Below, one piece after another: positions 52,187 to 61,276 of a stretch of 64,000 nt of DNA. Position 1 is the first letter of the stretch. Each line of letters begins with the position of its first letter. Origin of the DNA: Pseudoramibacter porci (GTDB taxonomy: Bacteria > Bacillota > Clostridia > Eubacteriales > Eubacteriaceae); contig NZ_VUMO01000004.1 in NCBI RefSeq assembly GCF_009696145.1, positions 62,001 to 126,000 of the forward strand, read 5' to 3'. The notes under the pieces are model-generated. The model did not search any database, was not told where the DNA came from, and saw nothing but the letters and a program-made list of their open reading frames with translations. Both the position numbers and the translations under genes were made by a program.

Positions 52187-53502
52187 ATAAAACTTATAAA
52201 ATCATTACTTACGGTTGTCAGATGAATGAGAATGATTCTGAAAAAATATCGGGAATGCTGAAGGAAATGGGCTACACCCCGACGGACGACGAAAAAAATG
52301 CTGGCGTTGTGGTGATGAATACCTGCAGTGTCCGGGAGAATGCGGATGAACGTTTTTTCGGCAATGTGGGCAATTTTAAGCATATTAAAAAGAAAAATCC
52401 TGATCTCATTCTGGCAGTCTGCGGCTGCATGATGCAGCAGCCGGCCATCGTCAAACAAATTAAAGAGAAAAACCCACAGGTGGATATCGTCTTCGGGACG
52501 CACAATATCGAACATTTTCCGCAGCTGTTGGAAGAGTTCATTGAAACCCGCAGACGCACCATCGAAATTTACGATGACGATCAGGGACTGGCTGAAAATC
52601 TGCCAGTCGACCGGAAATTCCCGTTTAAGAGCTATGTTTCGATCATGAAGGGATGCAACAATTTTTGCACCTACTGCATTGTTCCGTATACGCGGGGGCG
52701 GGAAGTCAGCCGTCCGCACGAGAAAATTATCGAAGAAATTACGCATTTGGTGGAAGACGGATGTCTGGAAGTGATGCTGCTGGGCCAAAATGTGAATTCT
52801 TACGGCAACGACCGCCACGATGGCTACGGGTTTGCGGATTTGCTCCGGGATGTCAATCAAATTGAGGGACTGCGGAGAATCCGTTTCATGACCAGTCACC
52901 CCAAGGATATGAGCGATGCAGTCATCGAAGCCATCGCAACTTGCGAGAAGGTCTGCCCGTCGATTCATTTGGCGATTCAAAGCGGATCAACCCGCGTTTT
53001 GAAAGCGATGCATCGCGGATATACCAAAGAACAGATTATTGCGCTGGTTCAGAAAATCCGAGACCGGATCCCTCATGTGTCCATTACAACGGATATTATT
53101 GTGGGCTTTCCAGGGGAAACAGAAGAAGATTTTGAAGAAACTCTCGATGTGGTCAAGGCGTGCCAATTCGATTCAGCCTTTTCATTTATTTATTCCAAGC
53201 GCAGCGGGACGCCTGCAGCTGAAATGGATAACCAGATTTCTGATGAAATCAAGCATCAGCGGATCAATCGGCTGCTGGACGTATTACATCAAATCGGCAA
53301 TGATCAGAATGCGTGGTTTAAAGATCAGGATGTTGAGGTGCTCGTCGAAGGCAAGAGTGCACATAATCCCAATAAGCTATCCGGACGGACGAAAAACGGA
53401 AAATTGGTCAATTTTTCCGGTGATGATCAAACCATCGGCACGATTATTCCGGTGCACATCGACCGAGCTAAAACTTTCAGCCTTGACGGGACAGCAATTT
53501 AG
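52183..53502 (+). CDS. miaB: tRNA-2-methylthio-N6-dimethylallyladenosine synthase
   Basis: Radical SAM methylthiotransferase that adds the methylthio group to i6A37 of tRNA. The 439-residue protein has the N-terminal auxiliary-cluster Cys (TYGCQMNENDSE, Cys12; NTCSVREN; VCGCMMQQ), the radical SAM site KGCNNFCTYC (Cys158, Cys162, Cys165), and a C-terminal TRAM domain. ATG 52183 is set by AAAGGA at 52171-52176 and overlaps the nnr stop; ATG 52177 is too close. MiaA, which makes the i6A substrate, lies in the same run. Confidence 0.96.
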   Translation: MNKTYKIITYGCQMNENDSEKISGMLKEMGYTPTDDEKNAGVVVMNTCSVRENADERFFGNVGNFKHIKKKNPDLILAVCGCMMQQPAIVKQIKEKNPQVDIVFGTHNIEHFPQLLEEFIETRRRTIEIYDDDQGLAENLPVDRKFPFKSYVSIMKGCNNFCTYCIVPYTRGREVSRPHEKIIEEITHLVEDGCLEVMLLGQNVNSYGNDRHDGYGFADLLRDVNQIEGLRRIRFMTSHPKDMSDAVIEAIATCEKVCPSIHLAIQSGSTRVLKAMHRGYTKEQIIALVQKIRDRIPHVSITTDIIVGFPGETEEDFEETLDVVKACQFDSAFSFIYSKRSGTPAAEMDNQISDEIKHQRINRLLDVLHQIGNDQNAWFKDQDVEVLVEGKSAHNPNKLSGRTKNGKLVNFSGDDQTIGTIIPVHIDRAKTFSLDGTAI

Positions 53503-53525
53503 TATAAAAAAAGGAAGTGGTAAAG

Positions 53526-56198
53526 ATGGGTTTAACGCCGATGATGCAGCAGTATCTGAAAATGCACGAGCAGGTGCCGGATTGCATTATGTTATTTAGA
53601 GTCGGGGACTTCTTCGAAACATTTTTTGATGATGCGCTGACGGCATCTAAGGTGCTTGAAATTGCGCTGACAGGAAAACAATGTGGACTGGATGAACCGG
53701 CGCCGATGTGCGGCGTGCCCCATCATGCGGCAGAACCGTATATTGCCAAGCTGGTCGAAAGAGGTTACAAGGTTGCCGTGTGCGAACAGATGGAAGACCC
53801 GTCTTTAGCCAAGGGCTTAGTCAAACGTGAAATCATCAAAGTCATTACGCCGGGCACCATTACCTCAGACGGTGCGATTAAAGCGAAGGAAAATAATTAT
53901 CTTGCTTCGCTTTACGGCGGACGGGGCAGTATCGGGCTGGCTTACGTCGATTTGACAACAGGAGATTTTAATACGACGGAAATTCCGAACACACCTGAAC
54001 AGAATGAGCTGATGGGTGAAATTGGAAAGATCGGTCCGTCGGAAATCATCATGAGTTCAAGTCTGTTCAAGCAGTCAAAATTTGTCCATCAGCTGAAAAT
54101 GCGTTTTAATTGTATGGTGTCGCTGTATGCCGATCAGCATTATCAGCTCGATTCCGGAAAAGAAGTGGTTAAAGAGCAGTTTCACGTTTTTGCGCTGGAT
54201 GCTCTGGGATTAAAGGATCATGACGAGGCAGTTCGGGCTTCGGGGGCGCTTTTGGATTATATTGAATCGTCTCAAAAAAAAGTTTTAACCCATATCAATC
54301 ACATCTCTTTTTATAAAACCAGCGAGTACATGCTCTTGGATTTGTCGACGCGGCGCAATTTGGAACTGACTGAAACCTTGAGACATGTCGAAAAGCGCGG
54401 CAGTCTTCTTTGGGTCTTGGATCAGACGACGACGGCGATGGGCGGCAGAATGCTCAGACAATGGATCGAAGCGCCATTAATCGATCGAGATAAAATTGAA
54501 ATCCGCCAGCAATATGTGGCAGAACTGGTGGATAATCCAGGGGTACTCCAGGATTTTAAAATGATACTGGGGAAAATTTACGACTTGGAGCGGATCTGTG
54601 GAAAGATTTCTTTTGGAACGGTGAATCCGAAAGACATGCTGTCACTTAAACAGTCGGTTGGCATGCTTCCGGCATTGCGAGACTGCATCAACAGCATTCA
54701 AGCGCCAAAGCTTCAGCAGGCCTTTGGTCAGGCGGATGATCTCGAAGACATTTACCAGCTCATCGCGTCAGGCATTTCAGACGACGCGCCTTTCGTTTTG
54801 AAAGACGGCGGCGTGATTAAGACGGGCTACAATCAGGAAATTGATGAATATAGAGAGGCACAGAGCAAAGGCAAAGACTGGCTGAAGAATCTGGAGGGTG
54901 CAGAACGAGAAAAGACCGGCATCAAATCGTTGAAGGTGAAATACAATCGGGTCTTTGGCTATTTCATTGAAGTGACCAAAAGTAATTTGGACTTGGTCCC
55001 GGAGCATTATATTCGAAAACAGACCCTAGCCAATTCTGAACGGTTTTTCACACCCGAATTAAAGGAGATGGAGACAAAAATTCTCGGCGCAGAGCAGCGG
55101 CTTTCCCAGCTTGAGTATCAGATTTTTTCTGATATCCGGGAAAAAATCATGGCGCAGATTAAGCGGATTCAAAAGCGTGCTCACGACGTCGCCTTCTTGG
55201 ACGCCCTTTATTCTCTTGCCGCAGTTGCTGTTTCCAATCATTACGTGAAGCCGGAAATTGCGGACGATGGGGTCATTGAAATGTACAACAGCCGTCATCC
55301 AGTGGCCGAGATGCTAATGGACGAGGGTACCTTTGTATCCAACGACTGTTTACTTGATTTAGCAGAAAATAGGATGATGTTGATCACGGGGCCCAATATG
55401 GCTGGAAAATCCACGTATATCAGACAAGTGGCAGTCATTACGCTGATGGCGCAGATTGGCTCATTCGTTCCAGCGGACAGTGCCCATATCGGGATTTGCG
55501 ACCGCATTTTCACAAGAATCGGAGCATCGGACGACCTTACGACAGGTCAGAGCACTTTTATGGTCGAGATGTCTGAAGTTTCCAATATTTTAAAAAATGC
55601 GACACAGCATTCCCTCGTGATCTTGGATGAAATCGGCCGTGGCACCAGCACTTTTGACGGCGTCAGCATTGCGTGGGCGGTGGCAGAGTATCTGTCTAAT
55701 CCATTGACCATTGGTGCGCGGACGCTGTTCGCAACGCATTATCATGAACTCACGCAATTAGAAGATCAGCAGCCAGGGGTTAAAAATTTAAGTATCGGTC
55801 TAAAAGAAACACCTGAAGGTGTTGTGTTTTTAAGAAAGATTCGTCACCAACCGGCCGATCAAAGTTATGGCATTGAGGTCGCTCGACTGGCGGGTTTTCC
55901 TAAAATCGTGACCCAGCGGGCGAAAGCGATTTTAGAGGAATTGGAGGCTGAAGCACCGGTCTCTAGTTTGTATAGAAAAGACCCAGCATTTCCTGAGAAT
56001 GACAATCAAATCGGTTTTTTTACGGAAATGGTGCCGAAAAATTCAAAGCCAGAGCCTGAAAATGAGATGAAGCCGGCAGAAAAGGAAGTGTTGTCTCAGA
56101 TTTGTGAGGCGGATTTAAACAGCATGACGCCGATTCAAGCACTTAACCTGCTCAGTACATTAAAAACAGAATTAACAGTACCTGAGACAGAGTCATAA
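53526..56198 (+). CDS. mutS: DNA mismatch repair protein MutS
   Basis: Mismatch-recognition ATPase, 890 residues. The mismatch-binding N-terminus carries LFRVGDFFETF (the F-x-E wedge) and GKQCGLDEPAPMCGVPHHA; the core has LLDLSTRRNLELTETL; the ATPase has ITGPNMAGKSTYIRQ (Walker A 622-630), DDLTTGQSTFMVEM, LVILDEIGRGTSTFDGVSIAWAV and TLFATHYHEL. ATG 53526 follows GGAAGTGG. mutL follows by 11 bases. Confidence 0.98.
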   Translation: MGLTPMMQQYLKMHEQVPDCIMLFRVGDFFETFFDDALTASKVLEIALTGKQCGLDEPAPMCGVPHHAAEPYIAKLVERGYKVAVCEQMEDPSLAKGLVKREIIKVITPGTITSDGAIKAKENNYLASLYGGRGSIGLAYVDLTTGDFNTTEIPNTPEQNELMGEIGKIGPSEIIMSSSLFKQSKFVHQLKMRFNCMVSLYADQHYQLDSGKEVVKEQFHVFALDALGLKDHDEAVRASGALLDYIESSQKKVLTHINHISFYKTSEYMLLDLSTRRNLELTETLRHVEKRGSLLWVLDQTTTAMGGRMLRQWIEAPLIDRDKIEIRQQYVAELVDNPGVLQDFKMILGKIYDLERICGKISFGTVNPKDMLSLKQSVGMLPALRDCINSIQAPKLQQAFGQADDLEDIYQLIASGISDDAPFVLKDGGVIKTGYNQEIDEYREAQSKGKDWLKNLEGAEREKTGIKSLKVKYNRVFGYFIEVTKSNLDLVPEHYIRKQTLANSERFFTPELKEMETKILGAEQRLSQLEYQIFSDIREKIMAQIKRIQKRAHDVAFLDALYSLAAVAVSNHYVKPEIADDGVIEMYNSRHPVAEMLMDEGTFVSNDCLLDLAENRMMLITGPNMAGKSTYIRQVAVITLMAQIGSFVPADSAHIGICDRIFTRIGASDDLTTGQSTFMVEMSEVSNILKNATQHSLVILDEIGRGTSTFDGVSIAWAVAEYLSNPLTIGARTLFATHYHELTQLEDQQPGVKNLSIGLKETPEGVVFLRKIRHQPADQSYGIEVARLAGFPKIVTQRAKAILEELEAEAPVSSLYRKDPAFPENDNQIGFFTEMVPKNSKPEPENEMKPAEKEVLSQICEADLNSMTPIQALNLLSTLKTELTVPETES

Positions 56199-56209
56199 AA
56201 AGGAGCGAG

Positions 56210-58099
56210 ATGTTGAAAATTAAAATGTTGGCACCGGCGACCATTGAAAAGATCGCAGCGGGTGAGGTTATTGTCCGCCCAGCGTCTGTCGTCAAGGAGC
56301 TGGCGGAAAACGCCATTGATGCGGGCAGTGACCGCATTCGTGTCGATATCGAACAAGGCGGCAAGCGCAGCATTCGCATCCGCGATAATGGTGAAGGCAT
56401 CCGATACAATGAGGTTAAGCTGGCTTTCGCGCGGCACGCAACGAGCAAGCTCTCTCAGATCGAAGATTTAAATCATTTGGAAACCTTGGGATTTCGCGGG
56501 GAGGCGTTGGCCAGTGTCGCGGCGATTTCCCGAGTGACGATCCGCACCATTTCAAAATCAGAGGAGCTTGGCAGTGAAACGACTTTTGAAGGTGGACACT
56601 GTACCGCACAGCGGGTGCTGCCATACGACAAAGGGACAGATATCTGTGTCAGAGATTTATTTTATAATGTGCCGGCTAGACAGAAGCACATGATGAAAGA
56701 CAAGACGGAAGAACGGGTTATTCACCAGGTGATGGGGCGGATCGCATTGTCCCATCCTGAAATTGCCTTTGATTTTATCTCAGACGGGCGAAAAATTTTT
56801 TCGACGCCGGGAGATGGCCGTCTCCAAAGCGTGATCGAATGCTTGTACGGCCGATCTTTTTTTAAATCGCTTAAGAAATTGGACGCAAAAAACGAACCCA
56901 TGGAATTACAGGGGTATATCGGCGACTTAACCAGTATGCGCAGTTCGAAAGACCGGCAGATTTTGTTCATTAACGGCCGAACCGTTGAAAACCGCGGACT
57001 CTCGCGGGCATTTGAAGAAGCTTATCAAGGGTACCTGATGAATCACAAACACCCGGTGGGCATCATTTTCATGACGCTGCCGGGCAGAATGTTGGACGTC
57101 AACATGCATCCTTCAAAAATGGAAATCGGAATACTGAATCAAAGCTTGGTTGATATTCTGTTTCGCCAGGAAATTCGGCGCGCGGTTCAGCAAATGGATT
57201 TAACCGTTGATTTGAGTGAAAAGATCGCGCCATCGCCAGAGGTGCAAAAAACGGAGGCGTACATCGAGCCCAATTCGCCATTGCCGAAGGTTTGCGAAGC
57301 ACCAGAGCAGACAATGCTTTCGGGTTTTCAAAAAACACCTCTTGATCTAAAACCACAGCGCCCAATTAAAATACCTGAAAAGGCAGGTCAATTTCAACGA
57401 ACGGCAATTAAAGACACGCCTTCGGAAGTAACAGAAAATCGGACGCAATATCGCGCGGCAGCACAGCAGCCGCTGTATGATCAGCAGGCGGCTGAAGTCG
57501 GTCGGCCTCATCTGGATTTATCGGGCACACGGATTATTGGACAATTATTTAAAACTTTTATTCTTTTGGAAAAAGAAGACATTGCCGTTTTAATTGATCA
57601 GCACGCCGCCCATGAGGCCTTTATGTTTGAAAATCTCAAGAAAAAAATGATGGGCAGCGAACGCGTTCCTTCGCAAGCCTTGTTAGTGCCTGAAGTTGTC
57701 GATGTGTCGAGAGAAATGGTCTTGCAATTGGATACCCTTCAAACGCAGCTCGAGGCAAAGGGATTTTTTTGCGAAGTGTCCGGCGAAACGTCATTGTGTG
57801 TGAAAAGTGTGCCGGTTTTGCTTGGAGAGCCGCAGTCGGCGGAGTTGCTTCCGATGTGGATTGAAAATATCATGACAGGAGACCCTGCGCTAAAAGAAAA
57901 GCAGTGGCTAAAAATTGCAACCATGGCCTGCAAAGCAGCAGTCAAGGGGAATCAGGAATTGGATGAGCGCGAGATTAGAAAGCTTTTAAATGATTTAATG
58001 ACATTAGAAAATCCCTATACCTGTCCCCATGGACGGCCGATTATTTTGTATTTAAAAAAATACGAATTGGAAAAATTTTTTAAAAGGGTGGTTTCATGA
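56210..58099 (+). CDS. mutL: DNA mismatch repair protein MutL
   Basis: Mismatch-repair ATPase and, in this lineage, nicking endonuclease. The GHKL ATPase has KELAENAIDAGS, IRDNGEGI and LGFRGEALASVAAIS. The C-terminal domain keeps the endonuclease metal motif DQHAAHEAFMFE (Asp463), the ACKAAVKG segment and CPHGRP, so it resembles the endonuclease-active forms of bacteria lacking MutH. The linker between about 345 and 435 is low in complexity. AAAAGGAG precedes ATG 56210; the stop overlaps miaA. Confidence 0.97.
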   Translation: MLKIKMLAPATIEKIAAGEVIVRPASVVKELAENAIDAGSDRIRVDIEQGGKRSIRIRDNGEGIRYNEVKLAFARHATSKLSQIEDLNHLETLGFRGEALASVAAISRVTIRTISKSEELGSETTFEGGHCTAQRVLPYDKGTDICVRDLFYNVPARQKHMMKDKTEERVIHQVMGRIALSHPEIAFDFISDGRKIFSTPGDGRLQSVIECLYGRSFFKSLKKLDAKNEPMELQGYIGDLTSMRSSKDRQILFINGRTVENRGLSRAFEEAYQGYLMNHKHPVGIIFMTLPGRMLDVNMHPSKMEIGILNQSLVDILFRQEIRRAVQQMDLTVDLSEKIAPSPEVQKTEAYIEPNSPLPKVCEAPEQTMLSGFQKTPLDLKPQRPIKIPEKAGQFQRTAIKDTPSEVTENRTQYRAAAQQPLYDQQAAEVGRPHLDLSGTRIIGQLFKTFILLEKEDIAVLIDQHAAHEAFMFENLKKKMMGSERVPSQALLVPEVVDVSREMVLQLDTLQTQLEAKGFFCEVSGETSLCVKSVPVLLGEPQSAELLPMWIENIMTGDPALKEKQWLKIATMACKAAVKGNQELDEREIRKLLNDLMTLENPYTCPHGRPIILYLKKYELEKFFKRVVS

Positions 58100-59082
58100 A
58101 TAAGCGGCAGAAAGGAGAAAAGCCGGTTGTTCCGGTAATTGTCGGACCAACGGCGTCGGGGAAAACCAGTCTTTCTATTGATATTGCTAAACATTTCGAC
58201 GGAGAAATTGTATCAGCGGATTCGATGCAGATTTACCGAAGAATGAATATTGGAACGGCCAAACCGACTGAAACAGAGAAGCAGGGAATTGTCCATCATC
58301 TAATGGATTTTGTCGAGCCGGATCAAGCTTTTAGTGTGGCGGATTACAAAGACAGCGCGATTGCGGCGATTCACGATATCGTCGATCGAGGAAAAACAGC
58401 GATAATCGTCGGCGGAACGGGACTGTACATTAATGCGTTGACGCAGAAATGGGGCTTTCCAGATATTAAGACAGATCCAGAAATTCGGAGAAAGTTGACA
58501 GCGGCGTACAACACACAGCCGCCAGAGGCTATTTACAAGCGTTTAGAACAAATCGATCCAGAGGCTGCGGCAAAAATTCATCCACATAATCATAAGCGTG
58601 TCATTCGCGCGCTTGAAATCTATGAGACAACAGGCAAAACCAAGACCTATTGGGAAGGCCAGGTGCGAAAAATTGATTTGCCCTTTGATTATCTGCTTTT
58701 AGGCATTCAAATGTCGCGGGACGTTTTATATCAAAGGATCGACGAACGGGTCGATTTAATGATAAAAGATGGCTTGGTTGAGGAGGTTCGCGGTCTTTTA
58801 AATGATGGGTATGATCCAGCTCTTGTATCGATGCAGGCGCTGGGGTATAAAGAAATCGTGCCGGTTTTGAAAGGACAAGCTACTTTAGAGGAACAGGTCA
58901 GAATACTCAAACGCGACACACGGCATTTTGCGAAACGGCAGCTGACGTGGTTCAGAAAAAACACAGATATTCATTGGTTCGACGTAGAAAAAAACAAAGA
59001 CCGTGAACAATTAGCCGATCAAATGATACAATACATTGAGAATTACAAAGGGGAATACAACATTGAACGATACTCTTATTGA
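58096..59082 (+). CDS. miaA: tRNA dimethylallyltransferase
   Basis: Transfers the dimethylallyl group to A37 of UNN-reading tRNAs, 328 residues. P-loop GPTASGKT (residues 17-24), SADSMQIYRRMNIGTAKPT, HHLMDFVEPDQAFSVADY, GGTGLYI and RDTRHFAKRQLTWFR are diagnostic. It overlaps mutL by 4 bases and the next gene overlaps its end by 20. No hfq follows, unlike in many Gram-positive genomes. Confidence 0.97.
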   Translation: MNKRQKGEKPVVPVIVGPTASGKTSLSIDIAKHFDGEIVSADSMQIYRRMNIGTAKPTETEKQGIVHHLMDFVEPDQAFSVADYKDSAIAAIHDIVDRGKTAIIVGGTGLYINALTQKWGFPDIKTDPEIRRKLTAAYNTQPPEAIYKRLEQIDPEAAAKIHPHNHKRVIRALEIYETTGKTKTYWEGQVRKIDLPFDYLLLGIQMSRDVLYQRIDERVDLMIKDGLVEEVRGLLNDGYDPALVSMQALGYKEIVPVLKGQATLEEQVRILKRDTRHFAKRQLTWFRKNTDIHWFDVEKNKDREQLADQMIQYIENYKGEYNIERYSY

Positions 59083-60385
59083 AAGCTATTTAGCTGAAAA
59101 TTTTCATATTTCAAAAGAAGTGATTGATTTTGTCGAAAAGTCGGAAGCAAAAATTTCAGATCGCATGGCCCATTGGAACAGACTGGCGGAGTACCATCAG
59201 TTTAAGGTGATTCAGGCGATGCAGAAAGTCGGTCTGAGCGATCGCCATTTCCATCCGACGACAGGCTACGGCTACGATGACGAAGGTCGGGAAGCCACAG
59301 AAAAAATTTTCGCCGATGTTTTTGGCTGCGAAGCAGCTCTGGTTCGTCCGCAAATCACCTGCGGAACTCACGCCATTTCGCTTTGCCTGTACGGTGTGCT
59401 CCGTCCAGGAGACGAGCTTTTGTCGATTAGTGGAGATCCCTACGATACGGTCCGAACCTTTATCGGCGCAAAAGGAGAAGAAAAGGGAAAAGGTACGCTG
59501 ACCGATTTGGGCGTGATTTTCAATCAGATCGAATTAATGGCGGACGGGATTTTTGACACAGAAAAAATCATGAATGCCATTTCTGAAAAAACGAAAATGG
59601 TCTACATTCAGCGTTCAACCGGCTACAGCTGGCGGAAAGCCATCACTTTATCTGAAATTCAGAGAATCTGCACAGCTATTAAAGCTAAATGGCCGAAAGT
59701 TGTGATTTTCGTTGATAATTGCTATGGAGAATTTTTAGATGAAAAGGAACCGGTCGCGGTCGGGGCCGATTTAATGGCCGGCTCGCTCATCAAAAATCCA
59801 GGCGGCGGTTTGGCACCGACGGGCGGTTATACGGCAGGCCGGGCTGATTTGGTTCAGCTTTGCGCCAATCGTTTGGCAGCACCTGGTATTGGTGGCGAAA
59901 CAGGAGCGACCCTTGGCATTACCAGAACATTCCTTCAAGGCTTTTTTCAGGCGCCTTATATTGTTTCTCAGGCGATGAAAACGGCGATTTTGGTCGGTGC
60001 GGTTTATAAAAATCTTGGTTATCCAGTTTGTCCGGACGTGGACGATTACCGGTCGGACATCATTCAAAGTATTCGGCTGGGTGATCCAAAGGCTGTTGAA
60101 GTTTTCTGTCAGGCAGTTCAAAAGGCGGCGCCGGTCGATTCCTTTGTAACGCCGGTTCCGTGGGATATGCCGGGGTACGACGTGCCGGTGATCATGGCCG
60201 CTGGTGCTTTTATTCAGGGATCGTCGATTGAACTGTCAGCAGATGCGCCGATGCGAGAACCCTACATCGTTTATTTTCAGGGCGGCTTAACTCACGCCCA
60301 CGGCAAGCTCGGATTAATGCTTTCGCTCCAGCAATTGGTTGATGCGGGATTTGTCAAACCGGAAAAACTTCATGCCCTTGACTGA
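59063..60385 (+). CDS. Methionine gamma-lyase-related PLP protein (YnbB family)
   Basis: PLP enzyme of the Cys/Met metabolism class, family also called aluminium-resistance protein, 440 residues. Seen: HFHPTTGYGYDDEGREATEKIFADVFG, RPQITCGTHAISLCLYGVLRPGDELL, FVDNCYGEFLDEKEP (Asp to the pyridine N), and LIKNPGGGLAPTGGY, with the PLP Lys. The TTG at 59063 is the start because AAAGGGGAA precedes it, and it overlaps the miaA end. Reaction is not established for the family. Confidence 0.92.
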   Translation: MNDTLIESYLAENFHISKEVIDFVEKSEAKISDRMAHWNRLAEYHQFKVIQAMQKVGLSDRHFHPTTGYGYDDEGREATEKIFADVFGCEAALVRPQITCGTHAISLCLYGVLRPGDELLSISGDPYDTVRTFIGAKGEEKGKGTLTDLGVIFNQIELMADGIFDTEKIMNAISEKTKMVYIQRSTGYSWRKAITLSEIQRICTAIKAKWPKVVIFVDNCYGEFLDEKEPVAVGADLMAGSLIKNPGGGLAPTGGYTAGRADLVQLCANRLAAPGIGGETGATLGITRTFLQGFFQAPYIVSQAMKTAILVGAVYKNLGYPVCPDVDDYRSDIIQSIRLGDPKAVEVFCQAVQKAAPVDSFVTPVPWDMPGYDVPVIMAAGAFIQGSSIELSADAPMREPYIVYFQGGLTHAHGKLGLMLSLQQLVDAGFVKPEKLHALD

Positions 60386-60403
60386 GAAAGCAGGAGGGAA
60401 AAC

Positions 60404-61252
60404 GTGAATAAAAAAGTTTCAAAGTTGAAAACGCTCAAACAAAAACAGGCGAAGAGTCAGCTGTCAGATCGAGAAAAGAGCGTACAGCAGGATTTAAAGG
60501 CTCAGCTTCAAAAACAAATTGACGCGTTGAATTTCGGAAACCTTAAACCAGAAGAAACTTATACAGAAGCGGAGAAAAAGCACGTGGCAGATTTAACAGA
60601 AAAATTAAAAAAAGAATATTCGGAACAACAGATCACAGAGGCCGGCCGTCCCAATCACCCGACTGGCGAAGCAGGCCGTGCGATGCTCGAGCGTATGAAC
60701 GACAGTCACGGGCCGATGACGCAGTGGGCCTTATCCCATTTGCAGTTTGGCGAAAAAGACCGGGTGCTCGATATTGGCTGTGGCGGCGGCGCATGTATAG
60801 CCAGGTTATCGACGATGGTCAAGGACGGCACCTTTGTCGGTATTGACTACGCGAAAACTTCTGTTGAGGCGACACGCCAGTTTAATCAGGCCCTCATTGA
60901 CGCGGGGAAACTTGAGGTGATTGAGGCCTCTGTTTCCGATATGCCTTTTGCGGACGACACATTTGATAAAATTGTGACGGTGGAAAGTTATTATTTCTGG
61001 CCGGATTTTGAAACCGACATGCAAGAGGTTTACCGCGTCTTAAAACCCAGCGGACATTTTCTGTTGATCGCAGAAGTGTACGATCACGTTGGTCTGCCGC
61101 AGTCCGTTTTAGACAATATTCAGGCATATGAGATGCGTAATTTGGATCTCGATGGATTTATCGACGTTTTTGAAAAAACAGGATTTGCCGATATTGCAAT
61201 CCACGTTAAACCGGGCGAGCGCTGGATTGCAGTTGAAGGCATTAAAGCATAA
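60404..61252 (+). CDS. Class I SAM-dependent methyltransferase with charged N-terminal extension
   Basis: A 282-residue methyltransferase. From about residue 100 it has VLDIGCGGGACIARL (SAM motif I), VEASVSDMPFADDTFD and VTVESYYFWPD, then VLKPSGHFLLIAEVY. The first 90 residues are Lys/Gln/Glu-rich and helical (KVSKLKTLKQKQAKSQLSDR), not part of the catalytic fold and possibly a coiled coil. Substrate unknown. GTG 60404 follows GGAGGG. It is followed by the aminopeptidase. Confidence 0.85.
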   Translation: MNKKVSKLKTLKQKQAKSQLSDREKSVQQDLKAQLQKQIDALNFGNLKPEETYTEAEKKHVADLTEKLKKEYSEQQITEAGRPNHPTGEAGRAMLERMNDSHGPMTQWALSHLQFGEKDRVLDIGCGGGACIARLSTMVKDGTFVGIDYAKTSVEATRQFNQALIDAGKLEVIEASVSDMPFADDTFDKIVTVESYYFWPDFETDMQEVYRVLKPSGHFLLIAEVYDHVGLPQSVLDNIQAYEMRNLDLDGFIDVFEKTGFADIAIHVKPGERWIAVEGIKA

Positions 61253-61276
61253 GAAAAAAATGACAGGAGGCAATCA

